Made by a program: the position numbers and the translations under genes. A stretch of DNA of 16,942 nucleotides. Source: Paracoccaceae bacterium (GTDB taxonomy: Bacteria > Pseudomonadota > Alphaproteobacteria > Rhodobacterales > Rhodobacteraceae). Below, one piece after another: positions 1 to 6,587 of this stretch. Under the pieces are notes generated by a model. That model did no database searches, had not been told where the DNA came from, and saw only the letters and a list, made by a program, of their open reading frames with translations. The stretch spans positions 1 through 16,942 of the forward strand of contig SKMI01000285.1 of assembly GCA_007121115.1 (NCBI GenBank). Direction: 5' to 3'. Within the stretch, counting starts at the first letter, position 1; each line of letters opens with the position of its first letter.

Positions 1-993
1 CCGCGCGTCAACATCCTCGGGCCGATGTATGGCACCTTCAACATGCCCTCGGACCTGGCCGAGATCCGGCGTCTGGTCGAGGGGATCGGGGCCGAGGTCA
101 ACATGGTCATGCCGCTGGGCGCGCATCTGGCCGAGATGCGCGACCTGGTCAACGCCGACGCGAATATCGTGATGTATCGCGAATTCGGGCGCGGGCTGGC
201 CGAGGTGCTGGGCAAGCCGTATCTGCAGGCGCCCTTCGGGATGGAGAGCACCACGCTGTTCCTGCGCAAGCTGGGCGAGATCCTGGAACTGGACCCCGAG
301 CCCTTCATCACGCGCGAGAAGCATTCGACGCTGAAGCCGATGTGGGATCTGTGGCGCTCGGTCACGCAGGATTTCTACGCCACGGCCAGCTTTGCGGTGG
401 TGGCGAATGAGACCTACGCGCGGGGCCTGCGCAATTTCCTCGAAAACGATCTGGGCATGCCCTGCGCCTTTGCAGTTGCCCGCGTGCGCGGCGCCAAGAC
501 CGACAATGACCGCGTGCGCGCGCTGATGGGCGAGAAACGCCCGCTGATCGTGTTCGGGTCCATCAACGAGAAGATGTATCTGGCCGAACAGAAGGCCGGG
601 CACGGGCCCGCGCCCGCGTTCATCCCCGCAAGCTTTCCGGGTGCCGCGATCCGGCGACACACCGGCACGCCCATGATGGGCTATGCGGGGGCCACTTATG
701 TCTTGCAGGAAGTCTGCAACGGGCTGTTCGATGCGCTGTTCCACATCCTGCCGCTGGGCAGCCAGATGGACGCGCATGAAGCCACCCCCGCCGAGTTGAA
801 GCGCGATCTGCCCTGGTCCGAGGCCGCCAAGACCGAACTGGACCGGATCGTCGCGCATCATCCCATCCTGACCCGCATCTCCGCCGCCCGCACCCTGCGC
901 GACGCGGTCGAGAAGGCCGCGCTCGAACGCGGGGCCGCGCAGGTCGACACCGAACTGGTGCGGGGCATCAGCCCGGCATCTGCAAGCGCCTGA
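1..993 (+). CDS. bchZ: Chlorophyllide a reductase subunit Z, 3' part (partial)
   Basis: This is the C-terminal part of BchZ, a nitrogenase-like (NifK/BchB-related) subunit of chlorophyllide a reductase. With BchX and BchY the enzyme reduces ring B of chlorophyllide a during bacteriochlorophyll a synthesis. The frame is open from base 1, giving 330 residues, so the 5' end lies outside the window; the first internal ATG at 25 is not the true start. Support comes from the sequence beginning PRVNILGPMYGTFNMPSDLA and the C-terminal stretch GYAGATYVLQEVCNGLFDAL, which I recognise as BchZ-like, and from the pufQ gene 17 nt downstream, the usual bchZ-puf order in Rhodobacter. In Rhodobacter the puf promoter lies upstream of pufQ within this gene region, but I could not pinpoint it here. 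Confidence 0.95.
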   Translation, partial: PRVNILGPMYGTFNMPSDLAEIRRLVEGIGAEVNMVMPLGAHLAEMRDLVNADANIVMYREFGRGLAEVLGKPYLQAPFGMESTTLFLRKLGEILELDPEPFITREKHSTLKPMWDLWRSVTQDFYATASFAVVANETYARGLRNFLENDLGMPCAFAVARVRGAKTDNDRVRALMGEKRPLIVFGSINEKMYLAEQKAGHGPAPAFIPASFPGAAIRRHTGTPMMGYAGATYVLQEVCNGLFDALFHILPLGSQMDAHEATPAELKRDLPWSEAAKTELDRIVAHHPILTRISAARTLRDAVEKAALERGAAQVDTELVRGISPASASA

Positions 994-1010
994 CCACAGG
1001 AGGAAAGACC

Positions 1011-1232
1011 ATGGCCGACTATACGGTGAATACCCCCCGCCCCCGCGCCGAGCGCGGCCAGCGCTGGGAGTACCGGCTGTATTTCTCCGTCATCTTCATG
1101 CTCGCGCTGGCGACCGGGGTGCTGACCTGGTCCTGGCGGCTGGCCAGCACCGGACGCGTGCCCGCGCTGGGTCCGGTAGGCCGGGCCATGAAGGACGCGC
1201 ATGTGATTGCGCCGATCATCTTCCGCAGCTGA
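1011..1232 (+). CDS. pufQ: PufQ, bacteriochlorophyll-related membrane protein
   Basis: A 73-residue protein close to the usual PufQ length of about 75. PufQ is needed for normal bacteriochlorophyll levels in Rhodobacter and has been proposed to carry or regulate tetrapyrrole intermediates; its exact role is not settled. The sequence shows a basic N-terminus (PRPRAERGQRWEYRLYF), one membrane segment at about residues 24-42 (YFSVIFMLALATGVLTWSW), and a short tail with GPVGRAMKDAHVIAPIIFRS. The start ATG follows a strong ribosome binding site (aggaggaaa at 998-1006). It is the first gene of the puf operon, 17 nt after bchZ. Identity rests on position, length and the membrane pattern. Confidence 0.9.
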   Translation: MADYTVNTPRPRAERGQRWEYRLYFSVIFMLALATGVLTWSWRLASTGRVPALGPVGRAMKDAHVIAPIIFRS

Positions 1233-1351
1233 TCCCGGCTGCGTGAACCCGAATTCCCGTGGGCCAGGGCCTGCGGGATCGGCGGTTCGGAAACGGGCCG
1301 TCATCCCGGCCGCAGGGTGTGCGGCGTCAGTCCTATGATCCGGAGGATACT
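1233..1351 (+). promoter_or_regulatory. pufQ-pufB intercistronic region with two hairpins and a possible leader ORF
   Basis: This 119-nt gap contains two predicted stem-loops: 1256-1277 (9 bp including two G-U pairs, 4-nt loop) and 1309-1325 (6 bp gccgca/tgcggc, 5-nt loop). The second ends 26 nt before the pufB start. In Rhodobacter the puf transcript is processed between pufQ and pufB, which yields the abundant pufBA mRNA, and R. sphaeroides has a tiny pufK reading frame in this area. Here a GTG-started frame of 31 codons runs 1243-1338 and ends just before the pufB ribosome binding site (cggagga). It has no clear ribosome binding site of its own, so I do not list it as a gene. Confidence 0.45.
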
Positions 1352-1501
1352 ATGGCTGAAAATACCGACCTGTCGTTCACAGGTCTCACCGACGAGCAGG
1401 CCCAGGAACTGCACGCGGTCTACATGAGCGGGCTGTGGCTGTTCTCGGCCGTTGCCGTTGTCGCTCATCTGGCCGTGTTCATCTGGCGCCCGTGGTTCTG
1501 A
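1352..1501 (+). CDS. pufB: Light-harvesting complex 1 (LH1) beta subunit
   Basis: A 49-residue LH1 beta polypeptide, the small single-helix protein that binds bacteriochlorophyll a around the reaction centre. The N-terminal block GLTDEQAQELHAVYMSGLWL and the C-terminal IWRPWF are hallmarks of Rhodobacter-type LH1 beta. His39 in the A-x3-H motif (Ala35) is the expected magnesium ligand, and His21 is the conserved N-terminal histidine. The start at 1352 was chosen because it follows cggagga and gives the family length; the frame is open further upstream to 1259 but that extension is not LH1-like. The pufA ATG lies 14 nt after the stop. Confidence 0.98.
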   Translation: MAENTDLSFTGLTDEQAQELHAVYMSGLWLFSAVAVVAHLAVFIWRPWF

Positions 1502-1515
1502 GAGGGGAATGAGAC

Positions 1516-1677
1516 ATGGCTAAGTTCTACAAGATCTGGCTGATCTTCGACCCCCGCCGCGTTTTCGTGGCGCAGGGCGTGTTCCTGTTTCTCCTGGCTG
1601 CGATGATCCACCTCGTGTTGCTGTCGACCGACGGCTACAACTGGTTCCAGATCGCAGCCGAGAAGTACGGTCGCTGA
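1516..1677 (+). CDS. pufA: Light-harvesting complex 1 (LH1) alpha subunit
   Basis: A 53-residue LH1 alpha polypeptide. It begins MAKFYKIWLIFDPRRVFVAQ, nearly identical to Rhodobacter LH1 alpha, followed by the membrane helix GVFLFLLAAMIHLVLL. His32 in the A-x3-H motif (Ala28) is the bacteriochlorophyll ligand. The C-terminus is TDGYNWFQIAAEKYGR; as I recall the R. sphaeroides gene product, it runs about five residues longer (ending RVAVAE) before processing, so this version ends close to the mature end. A ribosome binding site (agagggga) lies at 1501-1508. Translation and stability are probably linked to the large hairpin that follows at 1696. Confidence 0.98.
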   Translation: MAKFYKIWLIFDPRRVFVAQGVFLFLLAAMIHLVLLSTDGYNWFQIAAEKYGR

Positions 1678-1695
1678 GACGTCTGCCTAGACAGA

Positions 1696-1730
1696 CTGCG
1701 GGCGGTTTTTTTTCCGAAAATCGCCCGCAG
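1696..1730 (+). promoter_or_regulatory. Large pufA-pufL intercistronic hairpin (mRNA stabiliser)
   Basis: A strong stem-loop: ctgcgggcg (1696-1704) pairs perfectly with cgcccgcag (1722-1730). The stem continues through six more pairs (four A-U, two G-U) between 1705-1710 and 1716-1721, leaving a 5-nt loop. The total is about 15 bp, GC-rich at the base and A-U-rich on top. It sits 18 nt after pufA. In R. capsulatus and R. sphaeroides a hairpin at this spot protects the 3' end of the pufBA mRNA, giving more LH1 than reaction-centre message. A second, smaller GC hairpin (5 bp) follows at 1750-1764. The T-run lies inside the stem, so this is not a standard intrinsic terminator. Confidence 0.85.
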
Positions 1731-1786
1731 CCATCCCTGAAATCATTGACGGCCCCGGGGGCCGCCGAGCCTAAGCGGAGGGAAGC

Positions 1787-2635
1787 ATGGCGCTGCTAAG
1801 CTTCGAGCGCAAATACCGCGTGCCGGGCGGCACGTTGGTCGGCGGGAACTTGTTCGACTTCTGGGTCGGGCCGTTCTACGTCGGGTTCTTCGGGGTCACC
1901 ACGATCTTTTTCGCGGTCCTGGGAACCTTACTCATCTTCTGGGGGGCAGTGCTGCAAGGCACCTGGAACCCCTGGCTGATCACCATCAACCCCCCACCCC
2001 TGGACTACGGGCTGGGTGTGGCCCCGCTGACCGAAGGCGGGCTTTGGCAGATCATCACCATCTGCGCCACCGGAGCGTTCGTCTCCTGGGCGCTGCGCGA
2101 GGTCGAGATCGCGCGCAAGCTGGGCATGGGGCTGCATGTGCCCTTCGCTTTCGGCGTGGCGATCTTTGCCTATCTGACGCTGGTTGTCATCCGCCCGGTG
2201 CTGATGGGCGCCTGGGGGCACGCGTTCCCCTATGGCATCTGGACCCACCTCGATTGGGTCTCGAACGTGGGCTACACCTACGGCAACTTCCACTACAACC
2301 CGGCGCACATGATCGCGGTGACGTTCTTCTTCACCACGACACTGGCGCTGGCACTGCACGGCGCGCTGGTTCTGTCGGCGGCCAACCCCCCCAAGGGCGA
2401 GAAGATGAAGACGCCCGACCATGAAGACACCTTCTTCCGCGATTTCATCGGCTATTCGGTGGGAACGCTGGGGATTCACCGCCTGGGGCTGCTTCTGGCG
2501 CTCAATGCGGGCTTCTGGTCGGCGGTCTGCATCGTGATTTCGGGCACGATCTGGTTCGACCAGTGGGTGTTCTGGTGGGATTGGTGGCTCGATCTGCCCT
2601 GGTGGCGTGATATCGCAGGAGGCGTCAATGGCTGA
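1787..2635 (+). CDS. pufL: Photosynthetic reaction centre L subunit
   Basis: A 282-residue L subunit with five membrane helices, the usual Rhodobacter length. Counting from Met1, the key residues sit one position after the standard mature numbering: His154 (accessory bacteriochlorophyll), His174 (special pair), His191 and His231 (non-haem iron), Glu105 (bacteriopheophytin hydrogen bond), and Glu213, Asp214 and Ser224 of the QB proton path. All are present. The C-terminus WWRDIAGGVNG matches the family. The start follows gcggaggga. The stop overlaps the pufM start by 8 nt (ATGGCTGA), so L and M translation are likely coupled. Confidence 0.99.
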   Translation: MALLSFERKYRVPGGTLVGGNLFDFWVGPFYVGFFGVTTIFFAVLGTLLIFWGAVLQGTWNPWLITINPPPLDYGLGVAPLTEGGLWQIITICATGAFVSWALREVEIARKLGMGLHVPFAFGVAIFAYLTLVVIRPVLMGAWGHAFPYGIWTHLDWVSNVGYTYGNFHYNPAHMIAVTFFFTTTLALALHGALVLSAANPPKGEKMKTPDHEDTFFRDFIGYSVGTLGIHRLGLLLALNAGFWSAVCIVISGTIWFDQWVFWWDWWLDLPWWRDIAGGVNG

Positions 2636-3554
2636 GTATCAGAACATCTTTACCCAGGTTCAGGTGCGCGCTGCACCCGAGATGGGGATGGTCGAAGGCG
2701 TCGAGCTGGAAAACCGCACCAAGGGCGCAAGCTTCTCCAACCTTCTGGGCTGGTTCGGCAACGCGCAGCTTGGCCCCATCTACCTGGGCACCATGGGCGT
2801 GATCTCCCTGGCCACGGGGGCCATCTGGTTCCTGATGGTGGGCTTCTGGTTCTGGGATCAGGCCGGCTACAACCCGGCGGTGTTCCTGCGCGATCTGTTC
2901 TGGCTGTCGCTGGATCCGCCCGCGCCGGAGTATGGCCTGAGCTTCCCGCCGATGCGGGAGGGCGGCTACTTCCTCATCGCCTCGTTCTTCCTGCTGATCT
3001 CGGTGATGACCTGGTGGGTCCGCACCTACCTGCGGGCCGAGGCGCTGGGCATGGGCAAGCACGTGGCCTGGGCCTTTGCCTCCGCCATCTGGCTGTTCCT
3101 GGTTCTGGGTCTGTTCCGTCCCATCCTGATGGGGTCCTGGTCCGAGGCGGTGCCCTACGGCATCTTCACGCACCTGGACTGGACCAACCTGTTCTCGCTG
3201 CAGTATGGTAACCTGTTCTACAACCCGTTCCACGCGCTTTCGATCGTGTTCCTCTATGGCTCGGCGCTCCTGTTCGCCATGCACGGGGCAACGATCCTGG
3301 CCGTCAGCCGCTTCGGCGGGGACCGGGAACTGGAGCAGATCGTGGATCGCGGGACGGCCTCGGAACGCGCCGCCCTGTTCTGGCGCTGGACCATGGGCTT
3401 CAACGCCACCATGGAAGGCATCCATCGCTGGGCCTGGTGGTTTGCAGTCCTGACCACGCTGACGGGCGGGATCGGTATCCTTCTCACCGGCACCGTGGTC
3501 GACAACTGGGCCGTCTGGGCCGACGAGCGCGGCTTCCGCCCGAGCTATGACTAA
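2628..3554 (+). CDS. pufM: Photosynthetic reaction centre M subunit
   Basis: A 308-residue M subunit, partner of PufL in the type II reaction centre. The start MAEYQNIFTQVQVR is the classic PufM N-terminus and follows aggagg at 2617-2622; an in-frame upstream codon at 2607 lies inside pufL and was rejected. His182 (accessory bacteriochlorophyll), His202 (special pair), His219, Glu234 and His266 (iron ligands), Tyr210 and Trp252 are all in place. The loop EYGLSFPPMREGG is one residue shorter than the R. sphaeroides loop I remember, which makes Met-counted numbers here equal standard mature numbers. The C-terminal tail (DERGFRPSYD) is variable in the family. There is no cytochrome subunit gene after it. 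Confidence 0.99.
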   Translation: MAEYQNIFTQVQVRAAPEMGMVEGVELENRTKGASFSNLLGWFGNAQLGPIYLGTMGVISLATGAIWFLMVGFWFWDQAGYNPAVFLRDLFWLSLDPPAPEYGLSFPPMREGGYFLIASFFLLISVMTWWVRTYLRAEALGMGKHVAWAFASAIWLFLVLGLFRPILMGSWSEAVPYGIFTHLDWTNLFSLQYGNLFYNPFHALSIVFLYGSALLFAMHGATILAVSRFGGDRELEQIVDRGTASERAALFWRWTMGFNATMEGIHRWAWWFAVLTTLTGGIGILLTGTVVDNWAVWADERGFRPSYD

Positions 3555-3565
3555 GGAGGACTGAC

Positions 3566-3796
3566 ATGGCCGAGCATGACTACATCCAGGAAACCCCCGC
3601 CCAGCGCATCCGCAACTGGATCCTGTCCGAGATGCTGCGCGGTGCCGGATACTCAGCCGTGGTGCTGATCGGTATCGGGCTGATCATCGGGGTGATCTAC
3701 GTGATCGGGACGTTCCTCCCCGAGGAGCGGCTCAACACGCCGCCGCCGATGCCGTTCAGCGCCATCGAGATGGTGCTGCCGGAAGGGCAGGCGTGA
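3566..3796 (+). CDS. pufX: PufX, reaction centre-LH1 core complex protein
   Basis: A 76-residue single-helix protein in the pufX position, 11 nt after pufM with a strong aggagga ribosome binding site. PufX opens the LH1 ring so quinone can leave the reaction centre, and organises core dimers in some species. The sequence keeps the PufX pattern: polar N-terminus with IRNW, then EMLRGAGYSAVV (compare QMMKGAGWAGGV of R. sphaeroides from memory), a glycine-bearing helix with G38-x3-G42, then FLPEE and a proline-rich tail. Otherwise it is quite divergent, as is usual for this fast-evolving family, so identity rests on position, motif and length. It marks the organism as belonging to the PufX-bearing Rhodobacter group. 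Confidence 0.9.
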   Translation: MAEHDYIQETPAQRIRNWILSEMLRGAGYSAVVLIGIGLIIGVIYVIGTFLPEERLNTPPPMPFSAIEMVLPEGQA

Positions 3797-3807
3797 GCCA
3801 CGGAATC

Positions 3808-3837
3808 GGGGTGGGGCGGCGCAGACCGCCCCACCCC
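3808..3837 (+). terminator. 12-bp GC hairpin after pufX
   Basis: A perfect inverted repeat: GGGGTGGGGCGG at 3808-3819 and its complement at 3826-3837, with a 6-nt loop (cgcaga). It begins 11 nt after the pufX stop. No T-tract follows (the next bases are caacaagg), so it is more likely a block against 3' exonucleases or a weak terminator than a full intrinsic terminator. Confidence 0.65.
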
Positions 3838-3917
3838 CAACAAGGTTCGGACCAATTCGCCGGTCCGGACGCGGGCAGGTGACGCCCGGTTCCCTTTCCT
3901 GTTGGCGACAGGAAACT

Positions 3918-3954
3918 GGTGCCGTGCGGGGCAGCCCCACGGCACCTCTTTTTT
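3918..3954 (+). terminator. Intrinsic terminator between pufX and dxs
   Basis: The arms ggtgccgtg and cacggcacc (3918-3926 and 3938-3946) form a 9-bp stem with an inner G-C rich loop that can pair further (gggg with cccc in an alternative fold). It is followed directly by tctttttt at 3947-3954. This is a textbook Rho-independent terminator for + strand transcripts. It ends 28 nt before the dxs start codon, which leaves no room for a normal promoter between the two, so dxs must rely on read-through or on a start site upstream of this structure. Confidence 0.8.
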
Positions 3955-3982
3955 GTGCCGCAACCATAAAGGGAACGCAACA

Positions 3983-5926
3983 ATGGACACCACCGAAACC
4001 CCCGCCGAGACCGCTTTTGGCACCCCGCATCTGGACCGGGTCGCCTGCCCGGCGGACCTGCGCGATCTGAGCGATGCGGAACTGGCCACGCTGGCCACCG
4101 AACTGCGCGCCGAAACGATCGACACCGTCAGCCGCACCGGCGGCCATCTGGGATCATCCCTGGGCGTGGTGGAGATGACGGTGGCGATCCACGCGGTGTT
4201 CCGCACCCCATTCGACAAGCTCATCTGGGACGTGGGCCACCAGTGCTATCCGCACAAGATCATCACCGGACGCCGCCACCAGATGGACACGCTGCGCCAG
4301 GGCGGCGGCCTCTCGGGCTTCACCAAACGCTCCGAATCCGCCTTCGACCCGTTCGGCGCCGCGCACAGCTCGACCAGCATTTCCGCCGCGCTGGGCTTTA
4401 CCATCGGGCGCGACATGGGTCAGCCCACCGGAGACGCCATCGCCGTGATCGGCGACGGCTCCATCACCGCCGGCATGGCCTATGAGGCGCTGAACAACGC
4501 AGGCTCCGAAGGGCGGCGGCTGTTCGTGATCCTCAACGACAACGACATGTCCATCGCCCCGCCCGTGGGTGCGATGAACCAGTATCTGAACCGTCTGAAC
4601 GCCCCCCATGCCACGCTCTCCGAAGTGGCGCAGGGCTTCATGGCGGCGCTGCCGCAAAGCTTGCGCGAACAGGCCCTCGCCGCCCGCGCGCGCGCCATGG
4701 GCGGCGCGCCGGATGCCACCATGTTCGAGCATCTGGGCTTCACCTATATCGGCCCCATCGACGGCCATTCCATGCCCGACCTGCTGGCCACCCTGCGCAT
4801 GGCGCGCGACCGGGCCGAGGGGCCAGTGCTGATCCATGCCCGAACCGTGAAGGGCAAGGGCTACGCACCCGCCGAGGCCGCCGACTGCTGCTATCACGGG
4901 GTGTCGAAATTCGATGTCGCCTCGGGCACGCAGTCCAAGGGCCGGGCGAATGCACCCAGCTACACAAGCGTCTTCGGCAAGGCGCTGACCGAGGAAGCTG
5001 CGCGCGATCCGCTGATCGTCGCCGTGACGGCGGCGATGCCAGGGGGCACGGGGCTCGATATCATGGGCAAGCGCTTTCCGCGCCGGGTCTTCGACGTGGG
5101 CATCGCCGAACAGCACGGTGTGACCTTTGCCGCCGGGATGGCGGCCAGCGGGCTGCGGCCCTTCTGCGCGATCTATTCGACCTTCCTGCAGCGCGGCTAT
5201 GACCAGATCGTGCATGACGTGGCGCTGCAGGGGTTGCCGGTGCGCTTTGCCATCGACCGCGCCGGGCTGGTCGGCGCGGACGGGGCCACCCATGCAGGCA
5301 GCTTTGATGTGGCCTACATGGCCAACCTGCCGGGTATGGTGGTCATGGCCGCCGGGGACGAGGCCGAGTTGATGCACATGGTCGCCACGGCGGCGGCGCA
5401 TGATGACGGGCCCATCGCCTTTCGCTATCCACGCGGCGAGGGCGTGGGGGTAGACCTGCCCGAGCGGGGCCGGGTGCTGGAGATCGGCAAGGGCCGCGTG
5501 GTGGCCGAGGGCGAGCGCGTGGCGCTCCTGTCCTTTGGCGCGCATCTGGCCGAGGTGCAACTGGCCGCCGAGGCGCTGGAAGCGCGCGGCATCGGCTGCA
5601 CCATCGCCGATGCGCGCTTCGCCAAGCCGCTGGACCACGACCTGATCGACCAGCTGGCCCGCCACCATGAAGCGCTGATCACCGTGGAACAGGGATCGGT
5701 CGGCGGCTTCGGGGCAATGGTGCTGCATCATCTGGCCAATTCCGGCGGGCTGGACCGCGGGTTGGCGGTGCGCACCGTGACCCTGCCGGACCGCTTCATT
5801 GAACAGGCCAGCCCCGCGGCTATGTATGAAGACGCCGGAATGACCGCCGAGGACATCGCCGCCACGGCACTGCGCGCGCTGGGGATCGACGCCCTGCCGC
5901 GTGTGGCAGACGCCTCGGTGGCGTAA
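3983..5926 (+). CDS. dxs: 1-deoxy-D-xylulose-5-phosphate synthase
   Basis: A 647-residue DXS, the thiamine diphosphate enzyme that joins pyruvate and glyceraldehyde 3-phosphate in the first step of the MEP isoprenoid pathway. This pathway supplies carotenoids and the bacteriochlorophyll tail. Motifs in order: GGHLGSSLGVVEMTVAIH (about 53-70), DVGHQCYPHK (83-92), the ThDP-Mg motif GDGS...NN (157-172), HARTVKGKGY, and FDVGIAEQH at 370-378 with catalytic Glu376, followed by the transketolase C-terminal domain. The ATG at 3983 was chosen because it follows aaaggga and gives family length; the frame is open upstream to 3902 but that part runs through the terminator. The pufX-dxs order is known in Rhodobacter. 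Confidence 0.97.
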   Translation: MDTTETPAETAFGTPHLDRVACPADLRDLSDAELATLATELRAETIDTVSRTGGHLGSSLGVVEMTVAIHAVFRTPFDKLIWDVGHQCYPHKIITGRRHQMDTLRQGGGLSGFTKRSESAFDPFGAAHSSTSISAALGFTIGRDMGQPTGDAIAVIGDGSITAGMAYEALNNAGSEGRRLFVILNDNDMSIAPPVGAMNQYLNRLNAPHATLSEVAQGFMAALPQSLREQALAARARAMGGAPDATMFEHLGFTYIGPIDGHSMPDLLATLRMARDRAEGPVLIHARTVKGKGYAPAEAADCCYHGVSKFDVASGTQSKGRANAPSYTSVFGKALTEEAARDPLIVAVTAAMPGGTGLDIMGKRFPRRVFDVGIAEQHGVTFAAGMAASGLRPFCAIYSTFLQRGYDQIVHDVALQGLPVRFAIDRAGLVGADGATHAGSFDVAYMANLPGMVVMAAGDEAELMHMVATAAAHDDGPIAFRYPRGEGVGVDLPERGRVLEIGKGRVVAEGERVALLSFGAHLAEVQLAAEALEARGIGCTIADARFAKPLDHDLIDQLARHHEALITVEQGSVGGFGAMVLHHLANSGGLDRGLAVRTVTLPDRFIEQASPAAMYEDAGMTAEDIAATALRALGIDALPRVADASVA

Positions 5927-5963
5927 CGTGGGCCGCGTCACCGGCACGCGCTTGATTGCAGCC

Positions 5964-5990
5964 GGAGGGCCGCTGCGCGCGGAACCCTCC
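5964..5990 (+). terminator. Hairpin between dxs and the HHH protein gene
   Basis: The arms ggaggg (5964-5969) and ccctcc (5985-5990) enclose an inner stem ccgc/gcgg (5970-5973 and 5979-5982) with a 5-nt loop and a 2-nt bulge. The total is about 10 bp. No T-run follows. It could be the end of the dxs message or a structure in the leader of the gene at 6010. The gap has no other clear signal. Confidence 0.35.
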
Positions 5991-6009
5991 CCAACTGGGA
6001 GACAGAGTT

Positions 6010-6585
6010 ATGCCTGAAGCAAAACCGAAGGATATGCCACCGCTATACGGCTGGGCCATCGGGCTAGGGGCCGGTGCGGTGGCGTTCGGCGCATCGCTTG
6101 TGGCCGTGGGGATCGAGGGCAATGGCTCGGTCGCCATCGGGGTCGTGGTGGCGCTGATCGTGGGCACGATCTTCACCATCGCGGAAAGATCGGCGCCCCC
6201 GGCACGCAGCGCCCCGCCCAAGGCTGACCCGGCACCCACGATGCCCGCGAGCGGGTCCTCCAAGCCAGCCGCGGCCGCCATGGCCAGCGCGCCCGCCGCC
6301 GCCATGGAGACCGCCGCCGAGCCCGAAGGCACCAAACCCAAGGCCCTGGATGCGCCCGCAGGCGAGAAGGACGACCTGAAGCAGATCACCGGCGTCGGAC
6401 CGGTGATCGAGGACAAGCTCAACGGTCTGGGCGTCTATCACTTCTGGCAGATCGCCGGCTGGAGCGAGGACGAGATCACATGGGTCGACGGCTACCTGAA
6501 CTTCAAGGGTCGGATCGGCCGCGATGACTGGATCGGCCAGGCCAAGACGCTGGCCGAAAGCAGCCCTTCGAAACCACCCGCCTGA
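6010..6585 (+). CDS. Membrane-anchored helix-hairpin-helix protein (NuoE C-terminal-extension-like)
   Basis: A 191-residue protein in three parts: two membrane helices (about 12-32 and 40-58), an Ala/Pro-rich linker (61-118), and a C-terminal helix-hairpin-helix domain (121-182) with ITGVGPVIEDKLNGLGVYHF and WVDGYLNFKGRIGRDDW. This last domain resembles the C-terminal extension that many Rhodobacterales carry on NuoE of complex I, and the COG3743-type domains often labelled as nuclease-like. Whether it binds DNA or protein is unknown; the membrane anchor argues against a simple DNA role. The ATG start follows gggagacag; a TTG at 5956 is in frame but less likely. The next gene begins 2 nt after its stop. 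No function is assigned. Confidence 0.8.
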   Translation: MPEAKPKDMPPLYGWAIGLGAGAVAFGASLVAVGIEGNGSVAIGVVVALIVGTIFTIAERSAPPARSAPPKADPAPTMPASGSSKPAAAAMASAPAAAMETAAEPEGTKPKALDAPAGEKDDLKQITGVGPVIEDKLNGLGVYHFWQIAGWSEDEITWVDGYLNFKGRIGRDDWIGQAKTLAESSPSKPPA

Positions 6586-6587
6586 GG

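Larger units (their letters stand above)
3797..3954 (+). ncRNA. Structured 3' UTR of puf / candidate small RNA (PcrX-like position)
   Basis: The space between pufX and dxs holds five tandem hairpins. They are 3808-3837 (12 bp perfect, 6-nt loop), 3845-3870 (9 bp with one G-U, 8-nt loop), 3872-3888 (5 bp), 3895-3915 (8 bp perfect tttcctgt/acaggaaa, 5-nt loop), and the terminator 3918-3946 with its T-tract. In R. sphaeroides a small RNA called PcrX is cut out of the 3' UTR of the puf mRNA at this same place and feeds back on photosynthesis gene expression. By position and structure this region is a good candidate for the equivalent, but I have not compared primary sequences, so its identity is inferred. 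Confidence 0.5.

Noticed and set aside
1678..1786. The T8 run between pufA and pufL as an intrinsic terminator
   Set aside because: The T-run lies in the upper stem of the hairpin rather than after it, and pufL/pufM must be transcribed through it; a stabilising or processing hairpin fits better.
3555..3565. A pufC cytochrome gene after pufM
   Set aside because: The next gene is a 76-residue single-helix protein with the PufX pattern and no CxxCH haem motif, so no reaction-centre cytochrome is encoded here.
3840..3982. Possible TPP or cobalamin riboswitch before dxs
   Set aside because: The gap has ggaaactggtg and aaagggaacg fragments that loosely resemble parts of these aptamers, but the TPP CUGAGA and the cobalamin core are absent, and the stems do not fit either fold.
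4154..5947. A long - strand open frame of 597 codons opposite dxs
   Set aside because: It is fully antisense to a well-supported dxs, has low-complexity His/Gly/Arg-rich content and no recognisable domain; such frames arise by chance at this GC content.
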